A stretch of DNA of 15,674 nt. Source: Ruminococcaceae bacterium UBA945 (lineage in GTDB: Bacteria; Bacillota; Clostridia; Oscillospirales; Acutalibacteraceae). The notes beneath the pieces are model-generated. The model saw only the letters and a program-made list of their open reading frames with translations. It had not been told where the DNA came from and searched no databases. A program made the position numbers and the translations under genes. The stretch is from contig DBCZ01000039.1 in assembly GCA_002293315.1 (NCBI GenBank), positions 18,997 to 34,670 of the forward strand, read 5' to 3'. Below are positions 1 to 6,012 of this stretch, piece by piece; within the stretch, counting starts at the first letter, position 1; each line of letters begins with the position of its first letter.

Positions 1-536
1 CTGATGGTCTGCAGCGGGATTGTGCCGTCGTGATATGTTTCGCTTCTCGCGATTTCTGCGCCGCCGAGCCTGCCGGCGACCATCGTTTTGATGCCCTTTG
101 CGCCGAGCTTCATGCTGCGGCCGATGCACTGCTTCATCGCTCTTCTGAAGGATACGCGCCTCTCAAGCTGAGAAGCGATGTTCTCCGCGACGAGCTGAGC
201 GTTCAAATCCGGCTGACGCACCTCGATGATATTGATGATGACGGGCTTGTTTATCATCTGCTCGCACTGAAGGCGAAGCTTTTCAATCTCCGTGCCGCCC
301 TTGCCTATAACGAGGCCGGGCTTCGCGCAATGAATGTGAATTCTCACCTTTGAGGCATCGCGCTCAATTTCTATCTTGGGAATACCTGCGAGGTAAAGCT
401 GCTTCTTGAGCATCTTGCGTAGCTTATAGTCCATGACGAGCGTATCGCCGAAAACATCATCTCTCGCGTACCAACGGGAATCCCAGTCTTTGATTACGCC
501 AACGCGCAGGCCGTGCGGATTTACTTTCTGTCCCAT
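1..536 (-). CDS. rpsC: 30S ribosomal protein S3 (3' end outside window)
   Basis: This is ribosomal protein S3, which sits in the head of the 30S subunit at the mRNA entry channel. The frame starts with MGQKVNPHGLRVGVIKDW, the standard S3 N-terminus. A type II KH domain is visible, with the GxxG-type core GLVIGKGGTEIEKL at about residues 80-93, followed by the S3-typical stretch around VRQPDLNAQLVAENIASQLE. About 178 codons are present. The family is usually about 210-220 residues or more, so the C-terminus lies beyond the left edge. The start at 536 is set by an AAGGAGG ribosome binding site just upstream, beginning right after the rplV stop, 12 nt away. It is the eighth gene of the S10 operon, directly after rplV, as expected. 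Confidence 0.97.
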   Translation of the reverse strand, partial: MGQKVNPHGLRVGVIKDWDSRWYARDDVFGDTLVMDYKLRKMLKKQLYLAGIPKIEIERDASKVRIHIHCAKPGLVIGKGGTEIEKLRLQCEQMINKPVIINIIEVRQPDLNAQLVAENIASQLERRVSFRRAMKQCIGRSMKLGAKGIKTMVAGRLGGAEIARSETYHDGTIPLQTI

Positions 537-548
537 ATCTTTACCTCC

Positions 549-1346
549 TTACTCCTCATTTTCCTTGGCTTCTTTTATTTCTTCCACCTTCTCGGTGACT
601 GTTTCCTTAATATCCTCTGCCTTTTCGGTTACCGCCTCTTTGACGTCTTCTGCCTTATCAGCGATGTTTTCCTTTATGTCCTCCGCGGCCTTGGTTGTCT
701 TTTTGACGGTTTCCTTGGCTTCGCCTTCAGCCTCTTTCACCTTTGAAGCTGCCGCTTTCGCCGCCTTCTTCACAGGAGTTTCGGCCTTTTCGCCGGTTTT
801 CTTTGCCTCCGACTTTGCGGCTGTGGTCTTAGCTGCCGGTTTTGCGGCAGTAGATTTCTTCGCCGTTGTCTTGGCGTCTGTTGCTTTCTTTGCCGCCGGC
901 TTAGCAGCCGCCTTCTTGACCGCCGGTTTAGCAGCCGCTGGCTTAGTAGCCGCTGGCTTATTAGCCGGCTTCTCCTCCGCGGGCGCTGAAACCGTGGTCA
1001 CAAGATTATCGTCGTCCTTTTCCTTCACGACGATTGTCACGTGAGAGGTTCTTTTCAGAATTCTCATGCCTCTGCCGTGCGGGCCGGGTCTGAATCTTTT
1101 AAGAATCGGGCCGGGTGTGACAAAGCACTCTGACACATACAGGCTCGAAACGTCCATGCTGTGGTTATTCTCTGCATTCGAGACGGCAGACTTCAAAAGC
1201 TTCTGCAAATCCTCGCATGCCGCCTTGGGCGTGTGCTTCAAAATCGCCGCCGCCAGATCAACCGGCTTGTTGCGGATTAAATCAAGCACTATCCCAACCT
1301 TGCGCGGAGAGATTCTGGTGTATCTAAGTTCTGCTCTTGCTTCCAT
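549..1346 (-). CDS. rplV: 50S ribosomal protein L22 with long Lys/Ala-rich and 11-mer repeat C-terminal extension
   Basis: Residues 1-113 are a complete ribosomal protein L22, from MEARAELRYTRISPRKV to the VTIVVKEK end. They include the SAVSNAENN core and the tunnel-hairpin region around GPILKRFRPGPHGRGMRILKR. Bacterial L22 normally stops near here (about 110-115 residues), but this protein has 265. Residues about 122-205 are rich in Lys, Ala and Pro, with KPAA/AAKPA/KKA motifs like histone H1 tails. Residues 220-263 form four 11-residue repeats of the pattern KAEDIKExVxE, predicted to be charged amphipathic helix. The frame is open back to 1421, but the 25 extra N-terminal codons overlap rpsS. 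The ATG at 1346 has a GGAGG site and the canonical N-terminus, so I chose it. L22 lines the exit tunnel, and its globular part sits on the ribosome surface near the exit. The tail may therefore protrude there (inference). rpsC follows at once with its own binding site, which argues against a frameshift artefact. Confidence 0.95.
   Translation of the reverse strand: MEARAELRYTRISPRKVGIVLDLIRNKPVDLAAAILKHTPKAACEDLQKLLKSAVSNAENNHSMDVSSLYVSECFVTPGPILKRFRPGPHGRGMRILKRTSHVTIVVKEKDDDNLVTTVSAPAEEKPANKPAATKPAAAKPAVKKAAAKPAAKKATDAKTTAKKSTAAKPAAKTTAAKSEAKKTGEKAETPVKKAAKAAASKVKEAEGEAKETVKKTTKAAEDIKENIADKAEDVKEAVTEKAEDIKETVTEKVEEIKEAKENEE
558..689 (-). repeat. Four 11-residue repeats at the L22 C-terminus
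   Basis: Residues 220-263 of the L22 protein divide into four 11-mers: AAEDIKENIAD, KAEDVKEAVTE, KAEDIKETVTE and KVEEIKEAKEN. The 11-residue period and the alternation of Ala/Ile/Val with Lys/Glu/Asp resemble LEA group 3 and YtxH-like amphipathic helices. The similarity is in pattern only. I cannot show homology from the sequence alone. Confidence 0.85.
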
Positions 1347-1362
1347 TATATTCTCTCCCTCC

Positions 1363-1635
1363 TCACTTAGTCGCCTTAGAGCCCGCGTGGCCCTTGAATA
1401 CTCTGGTGGGCGCAAACTCACCGAGCTTGTGTCCTACCATATCTTCCGTAACATATACCGGAACATGCTTTCTTCCGTCATGCACGGCGATGGTGTGCCC
1501 TACGAAATCAGGGAATATCATCGAAGCCCTGCTCCATGTCCGGACAATCTTCTTCTCGCCGTTCTCATTCATTGCCTGAATCCTTTTAAGCAGCACAGGC
1601 TGTACAAAAGGTCCTTTTTTTAAGCTTCTGCTCAT
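1363..1635 (-). CDS. rpsS: 30S ribosomal protein S19
   Basis: A full-length S19 of 90 residues, which matches the family. It begins MSRSLKKGPFV and carries the conserved block TWSRASMIFPDFVGHTIAVH, followed by GRKHVPVYVTEDMVGHKLGEFAPTR. S19 binds 16S rRNA in the 30S head with S13 and contacts the A-site finger. An AAAGGAGC ribosome binding site precedes the ATG at 1635. The gene lies 28 nt after rplB and 16 nt before rplV, in the normal S10 operon position. Nothing unusual is seen. Confidence 0.98.
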   Translation of the reverse strand: MSRSLKKGPFVQPVLLKRIQAMNENGEKKIVRTWSRASMIFPDFVGHTIAVHDGRKHVPVYVTEDMVGHKLGEFAPTRVFKGHAGSKATK

Positions 1636-1663
1636 TTTTATTTAAGCTCCTTTCCCTATGCCC

Positions 1664-2497
<834 letters not shown>

Positions 2498-2566
2498 TAT
2501 TTATCTCCTTGTGAATCTGTTGGTTTTGCGGGAGCTTCACGTGCCTCCCATACGTTCCAAAAAGGC

Positions 2567-2860
2567 TTAGACCATCGAATCAAAGAACTCTATGGATTTG
2601 CTGCCGTCTGTCAGCGTAACAATCGCTTTCTTCCAGCTTCTTGTGTATCCCTGCGTTCTTCCCTGACGGCGAAGATGCCCTCTCACATGCATTGTATGCA
2701 CCTTGCTTACCTCAACGCCGAAGAGCTCTTCAACGGCTCTTTTGACGTCTATCTTCGTTGCGTCTTTCTTGACTTCGAAGGTGTATTTCTTCATCTGATT
2801 GCCGGCCATGGATTTCTCGGTGATTATAGGCCGAATCACAATATCTTGTACCATTGCCAT
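2567..2860 (-). CDS. rplW: 50S ribosomal protein L23
   Basis: A full-length L23 of 97 residues with the N-terminal block DIVIRPIITEKSM, the YTFEVKKDATKIDVKRAVEELFGVEV fold core and a C-terminal beta strand. L23 sits at the polypeptide exit and is the docking site for trigger factor and SRP. The ATG at 2860 overlaps the rplD stop in a TAATG junction, and a GAGGAGGTG site lies inside the last codons of rplD, so translation is probably coupled. A second ATG two codons later is also possible, which would shorten the protein by two residues. Confidence 0.97.
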   Translation of the reverse strand: MAMVQDIVIRPIITEKSMAGNQMKKYTFEVKKDATKIDVKRAVEELFGVEVSKVHTMHVRGHLRRQGRTQGYTRSWKKAIVTLTDGSKSIEFFDSMV

Positions 2861-3483
2861 TATGCGTACACCTCCTCGATTTTTGCGACGGCATCCTTTA
2901 TGACGATGAACTTGTCTGCGTTGAGGATGTCATACACATTCAGCGTGTTTACCTGCGCCGTCTTCACGCCCGGGATATTCCTCGCAGACGAGATGACGAA
3001 CTTGTTGTTGTCCGGCAGCACGATGAGTGCTTTTCTATCTGAGCCCACCGCCTTTAACATAGCGGCGATTGCTTTTGTTTTGAAAGAATCCAGCTCAACC
3101 TTGTCAATGACAATCATTTCGTTGTCAAGCACCTTTGATGAGAGAGCCGACTTCATCGCGAGCCTTCTCACCTTTTTGTTGAGCGTGTAGCGGTATGACC
3201 TCGGCTTCGGGCCGAAGGCTATTCCGCCGTGCGTCCACTGTGGCGAACGCGTCGAGCCCTGGCGGGCCCTGCCTGTTCCTTTTTGTCTCCACGGCTTTCT
3301 TCCGCCGCCGCTTACCTCGGAACGGGTGAGAGAGGACTGAGTGCCCTGACGCCTGTTCGCGAGCAGATTTTTAACCACATCATTCATGACCGAAATATTC
3401 GGCTTAATGCCGAAGACTCCCTCGGAAAGCTCTACCTTTCCGACTTCCTTGCCTTCAACATTCAAAACTGATACTGTTGGCAT
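2860..3483 (-). CDS. rplD: 50S ribosomal protein L4
   Basis: A full-length L4 of 207 residues. The tunnel-facing loop is visible as SEVSGGGRKPWRQKGTGRAR (about 55-74), followed by the SPQWTHGGIAFGPKPRSYRY block. The C-terminal globular domain ends KIEEVYA. L4 is a primary assembly protein of the 50S subunit, and in E. coli it represses its own operon by acting on the S10 leader. Whether that holds here cannot be read from the sequence, but the long structured leader upstream of rpsJ makes it worth asking. The upstream site is purine-rich (GGGAAGGGGG) and less canonical than in the neighbours. The gene starts 17 nt after rplC. Confidence 0.98.
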   Translation of the reverse strand: MPTVSVLNVEGKEVGKVELSEGVFGIKPNISVMNDVVKNLLANRRQGTQSSLTRSEVSGGGRKPWRQKGTGRARQGSTRSPQWTHGGIAFGPKPRSYRYTLNKKVRRLAMKSALSSKVLDNEMIVIDKVELDSFKTKAIAAMLKAVGSDRKALIVLPDNNKFVISSARNIPGVKTAQVNTLNVYDILNADKFIVIKDAVAKIEEVYA

Positions 3484-3500
3484 TCTTGTTCCCCCTTCCC

Positions 3501-4133
3501 TTAAACTTTAACGCTGTTTTTGATCGTCACGATTCCGCCGTTCGGACCCGGAATCGCCCCTTTAACAGCGATGAGATTGTTTTCTGCGTCTATCTTGGCA
3601 ATTGTGAGATTCTGCACCGTGGTTGTGTCCACGCCGAGATGGCCGGCCATTTTGAGGCCCTTCCAGACTCTTGACGGAGACGAAACCGCGCCGCTCGAGC
3701 CGCCGTGACGTGCAACCGGACCCGTACCGTGGGTTTCCTTCAAACGGTGGAAGTTCCAGCGCTTGATAACGCCCGCGAAGCCCTTACCCTTGCTGACGCC
3801 TGTGACGTCCACTTTCTCGCCTGCCTCAAAAATATCGGCCTTGATTAAATCTCCGACACTGAAGCCCGATATATCCTCAAGCCTCAGCTCGCGGAGCGTC
3901 CTCTTCGGCGCAACGTCACCCTTTTTGAAGTGACCTGCAAGAGGCTTCGTAACCTTGTTAGCCTTCATGTCTCCGAAGCCGACTTGAATCGCCTCGTAGC
4001 CGTCGCTGTCAACAGTTTTCTTCTGTGTGACGACGCATGGGCCCGCCTCGACGACCGTGACCGGAATCACCTTGCCAAATTCATCGAAAATCTGCGTCAT
4101 GCCAATTTTCTTTCCGATAATGCCTTTTTTCAT
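3501..4133 (-). CDS. rplC: 50S ribosomal protein L3
   Basis: A full-length L3 of 210 residues, starting MKKGIIGKKIGMTQIFDEFG. It has the GKGFAGVIKRWNF block at about 116-128 and the extended loop GPVARHGGSSGAVSSPSRVW, continuing to KMAGHLG, which reaches toward the peptidyl transferase centre. L3 is one of the earliest assembly proteins of the 50S subunit. An AGGAGG site lies 7 nt before the ATG at 4133. Upstream, in the 58 nt gap to rpsJ, there is an 8 bp hairpin. Confidence 0.98.
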   Translation of the reverse strand: MKKGIIGKKIGMTQIFDEFGKVIPVTVVEAGPCVVTQKKTVDSDGYEAIQVGFGDMKANKVTKPLAGHFKKGDVAPKRTLRELRLEDISGFSVGDLIKADIFEAGEKVDVTGVSKGKGFAGVIKRWNFHRLKETHGTGPVARHGGSSGAVSSPSRVWKGLKMAGHLGVDTTTVQNLTIAKIDAENNLIAVKGAIPGPNGGIVTIKNSVKV

Positions 4134-4157
4134 TTATTTTCCTCCTGATGGTTATTG

Positions 4158-4178
4158 GTTGACGGATTACCCGCCAAC
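4158..4178 (-). other. Intercistronic hairpin between rpsJ and rplC
   Basis: On the minus strand an 8 bp stem (GTTGGCGG with CCGTCAAC, one G-U pair) closes a five-base loop. It lies 12 bases before the AGGAGG binding site of rplC. No U-tract follows, so it is not an intrinsic terminator. It could affect rplC translation, mRNA processing or binding of a ribosomal protein, but none of these can be shown here. Confidence 0.45.
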
Positions 4179-4191
4179 ATGACACACGGAT

Positions 4192-4503
4192 TTACAGCTT
4201 GATTTCAATATCAACGCCCGCGGGGAGCTCAAGCCCCATCAGCGCCTCGACCGTCTTGTTGCTGGGCCTCAAGATGTCGATAAGCCTCTTGTGCGTTCTC
4301 TGCTCAAACTGCTCACGGCTGTCCTTATACTTATGAACAGCGCGAAGGATTGTGATAATCTCCTTCTGTGTCGGCAGCGGTATCGGGCCCGAAACTCTTG
4401 CGCCCGTACGCTTGGCCGTCGCTACGATTTTCTCCGCGCTCTGGTCAACGAGCTGATGGTCGTAGCCCTTTACTCTGATTCTGATTTTTTCTTTGACTGC
4501 CAC
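4192..4503 (-). CDS. rpsJ: 30S ribosomal protein S10 (GTG start)
   Basis: A full-length S10 of 103 residues: AVKEKIRIRVKGYDHQLVDQ, the SGPIPLPT segment at about 39-46, HKYKDSREQFEQRTHKRLID, and the end PAGVDIEIKL. S10 (NusE) binds 16S rRNA in the 30S head. It also joins NusB and NusG in transcription antitermination complexes. The start codon is GTG at 4503, supported by an AAGGAGG site 8 nt upstream and by the canonical N-terminus. It is the first gene of the operon and follows a leader of about 300 nt. Confidence 0.98.
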   Translation of the reverse strand: MAVKEKIRIRVKGYDHQLVDQSAEKIVATAKRTGARVSGPIPLPTQKEIITILRAVHKYKDSREQFEQRTHKRLIDILRPSNKTVEALMGLELPAGVDIEIKL

Positions 4504-4811
4504 TAAAATCGCCTCCTTAAATATTGTGTTGGCGCTTGGATTTTTATCTACACTGCTCCGGGTGTTTCATGTGTGAGCATACAAAAACCGAAATCCTAAG
4601 ATGGATTCCGGGTGCGATTGAGCAGAAAAAACCCAATACATTAAAAAGCAAATTCGGCCTTTGGGGCATGCCCCACGGTTCCCACTTCTTAAATTAGTCG
4701 CCCGGTTTGAAATCGGACATACTCCACGGAAAAACCGGCAAAGACGAGGTTTTCTACTTCTCTTCCTCTGCCGCAACCTCCCGCTTCAACGCATATCTGT
4801 CGCAGTCGTGC
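4504..4811 (-). promoter_or_regulatory. Long structured leader of the S10 operon
   Basis: About 308 nt separate the predicted transcription start (near 4811) from rpsJ, and no convincing gene lies in it. Three hairpins are visible on the transcribed strand. A 7 bp CCGGTTT/AAACCGG stem closes a 23 nt loop (4702-4738). A short GC-rich TGGGG-CATG-CCCCA hairpin lies at 4662-4675. A terminator-like hairpin lies at 4583-4611. Long leaders before rpsJ are known autoregulatory targets in other bacteria, notably the L4-binding S10 leader of E. coli. I do not recognise the E. coli element or a named RNA family here. Confidence 0.55.
4583..4611 (-). terminator. Possible attenuator in the S10 leader
   Basis: On the minus strand CCGGAATCC pairs with GGATTTCGG (9 bp, one G-U pair) around the loop ATCTTA. 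The sequence TTTTTGT follows directly. This is the form of an intrinsic terminator, but it sits inside the operon leader, 79 nt before the rpsJ start, so it would act as an attenuator. The U-tract has only five uninterrupted Ts and the stem is modest, so termination may be partial. I found no clear mutually exclusive antiterminator. Confidence 0.5.
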
Positions 4812-4817
4812 CTTGAT

Positions 4818-4846
4818 ATAATATCACAGCCAGACCCGATTTGCAA
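4818..4846 (-). promoter_or_regulatory. S10 operon promoter (extended -10)
   Basis: Read on the minus strand, this is a TTGCAA -35 box (4841-4846), a 17 bp spacer and a TATTAT -10 box (4818-4823) preceded by TGA, giving an extended -10 (TGnTATTAT). A-rich runs just upstream (4847-4880) could act as an UP element, fitting a strongly expressed ribosomal operon. Transcription should start near 4811. Confidence 0.75.
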
Positions 4847-4954
4847 GGCTTTTTTCTGCCTGATTCAACTTTTTTTCTCCGCTGTTTCTTAAACCTTCAA
4901 AATGCGGAACATCTAGTGCTTAATAATACATATATACTATATCTATAGGCGGAT
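4847..4954 (-). other. Spacer between the phosphodiesterase gene and the S10 promoter
   Basis: About 108 nt, AT-rich, with A-runs near the promoter and a TATA-rich stretch near 4921-4946. I see no convincing terminator hairpin after the upstream minus-strand gene, so read-through into the S10 leader is possible. Confidence 0.4.
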
Positions 4955-5860
4955 TTACGGCTTTTCTCTCTTCATTTGAACCACCGCTGCGGGCTTCTCC
5001 GCCACGGGGGTGCTGAACTTAACTTCCTCCGGGGCTTTATTCGGCTCAAAGCCTTCAAAGATGCAGATGCAGCCGTCCGCTTTTGCGGCTTGGTAATCAG
5101 CGGGGTTCTTGAGCGTCCAGCTGACCTCCTGCATTCCCAGAGCCCTGCGTGAGAGGCGCAGAGACGGGTTCTGCCTGAATTCAAAGTTGTATGCTTCATA
5201 GTCCGGGCGCGCGAGGAAATTCGTCAGCATGTTCCGCGCCATGAACGCCGTGAAGAAATTCAGTCCGTTCTTACCTTTTTCCAGCCTGTCCATGAGCTGA
5301 CCGCGAAGGATTTGAGCCGCATGCTCCTTAAACCATCTAACGATAAACGGGTCAAAGGATTCAATTGTGTATTCGCCTGAGTAATCCTCCAAAATAGGCA
5401 GCACAAGCGGACAGATTCTCCCCGAGCTCTGATAATTCTTGATTTCCACTATAACCGGCACTCTTCTGCCAATGGCAAGCATGGCGTCTTCAAACGTCGG
5501 GATTTTCTCCTCTGTGCCGAAAAGACTGTAGGCCGAGAGCTCATCAAAGGTTAAATCCGCGATTCTCACATCTGCGCCGCAGGAGCGCTTCAAGTCCGCG
5601 TCGTGATGCACGACGACGCGCTTATCCTTCGTCAGCTGCAAATCCAGCTCAATCCCGAAGCCCGCCTCTGCCGCAATGCGAAAGGCCTTCAGCGAATTCT
5701 CCGGCACGCCTTTATCGTTATTATGCAGCCCCCTGTGGGCATAGTCATACTTCGCGAGGCTCAGAAGCCGCGCTTTCATCGTCCTGCGCGGCGCAATCAG
5801 CCACAGCCAGACTATAAGAATCAATATGAGCGCAAGAATTGCCGACAACAGATAAATCAT
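4955..5860 (-). CDS. Membrane-anchored glycerophosphodiester phosphodiesterase family protein
   Basis: A GDPD-family TIM-barrel protein of 301 residues. Members hydrolyse glycerophosphodiesters to glycerol-3-phosphate and an alcohol, using a divalent metal. Residues 2-23 are one hydrophobic helix followed by APRR, which suggests an N-terminal membrane anchor. The GDPD signature is clear: YAHRG (40-44), PENS (53-56), IELDLQLTKD (70-79) with the metal-binding Glu/Asp, and VVHHD (83-87). VEIK (138-141) and ESFDP (167-171) follow. The C-terminal motif that usually reads like DGxxTDxP is here DGCICIFEGFEPN, and a Lys/Pro-rich tail of about 30 residues follows, so substrate or activity could differ. 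The ATG at 5860 has a GAGGAG site 6 nt upstream and its own promoter. The gene points the same way as the S10 operon but has an unrelated function. Confidence 0.88.
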   Translation of the reverse strand: MIYLLSAILALILILIVWLWLIAPRRTMKARLLSLAKYDYAHRGLHNNDKGVPENSLKAFRIAAEAGFGIELDLQLTKDKRVVVHHDADLKRSCGADVRIADLTFDELSAYSLFGTEEKIPTFEDAMLAIGRRVPVIVEIKNYQSSGRICPLVLPILEDYSGEYTIESFDPFIVRWFKEHAAQILRGQLMDRLEKGKNGLNFFTAFMARNMLTNFLARPDYEAYNFEFRQNPSLRLSRRALGMQEVSWTLKNPADYQAAKADGCICIFEGFEPNKAPEEVKFSTPVAEKPAAVVQMKREKP

Positions 5861-5889
5861 AGTTTTCTCCTCACTCGTTTGCTGCCTAT

Positions 5890-5918
5890 ATAGTACCGCA
5901 AAATTATCCCCTTGGCAA
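5890..5918 (-). promoter_or_regulatory. Promoter of the glycerophosphodiesterase-like gene
   Basis: On the minus strand, TTGCCA (5913-5918), a 17 bp spacer and TACTAT (5890-5895) form a good sigma-A-type promoter about 30 nt before the start codon. It is divergent from the promoter at 5943-5971. The two -35 boxes are 24 bp apart, so a shared regulator could bind between them, although no clear operator is visible. Confidence 0.65.
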
Positions 5919-5942
5919 CGGTGAATATAGCGAGAAATACGA

Positions 5943-5971
5943 TTGACAACCTGCCGCGCCGGGCATATTAT
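5943..5971 (+). promoter_or_regulatory. Promoter of the fucose isomerase-family gene
   Basis: A perfect TTGACA -35 (5943-5948), a 17 bp spacer and TATTAT (5966-5971) predict transcription from about 5978. This is the closest match to consensus in the window. Confidence 0.75.
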
Positions 5972-6012
5972 AGAAGTATAATTTAATGAAAAGTAAAATG
6001 GAGGAAAAAATT

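Noticed and set aside
433..1044. Open frame on the plus strand opposite the L22 tail, Phe/Ala/Ser-rich with a transmembrane look
   Set aside because: It is the complement of the Lys/Ala-rich coding stretch of rplV. Low-complexity AAG/GCC codons produce a stop-free hydrophobic shadow. It has no binding site or promoter.
1347..1421. 25-residue N-terminal extension of L22 into rpsS
   Set aside because: L22 proteins start at the MEARAxxRYxRISPRK position, and the ATG at 1346 has a strong GGAGG site. The upstream codons are the rpsS gene in another frame.
2530..2549. Small hairpin in the rplW-rplB gap as a terminator or riboswitch
   Set aside because: It has only five paired bases around a ten-base loop and no U-tract. 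It is too weak to list as a functional element.
4567..4776. 69-codon frame in the S10 leader, minus strand, Arg-rich
   Set aside because: It could start only at a TTG directly touching a GGGAGG, which is too close to work as a start. Its composition looks random and it overlaps the hairpins. An 8-codon ATG frame near 4726-4700 also has poor spacing.
4921..4950. TATA-rich stretch after the phosphodiesterase gene as a second S10 promoter
   Set aside because: No acceptable -35 box sits at the right distance, and the nearby 4818-4846 promoter is far better.
5986..6012. Upstream ATG codons (5986 and 5998) for the isomerase-family gene
   Set aside because: They lie within about 20 nt of the predicted transcription start and lack a binding site. 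The GGAGG at 6000-6004 is correctly spaced for the ATG at 6013.
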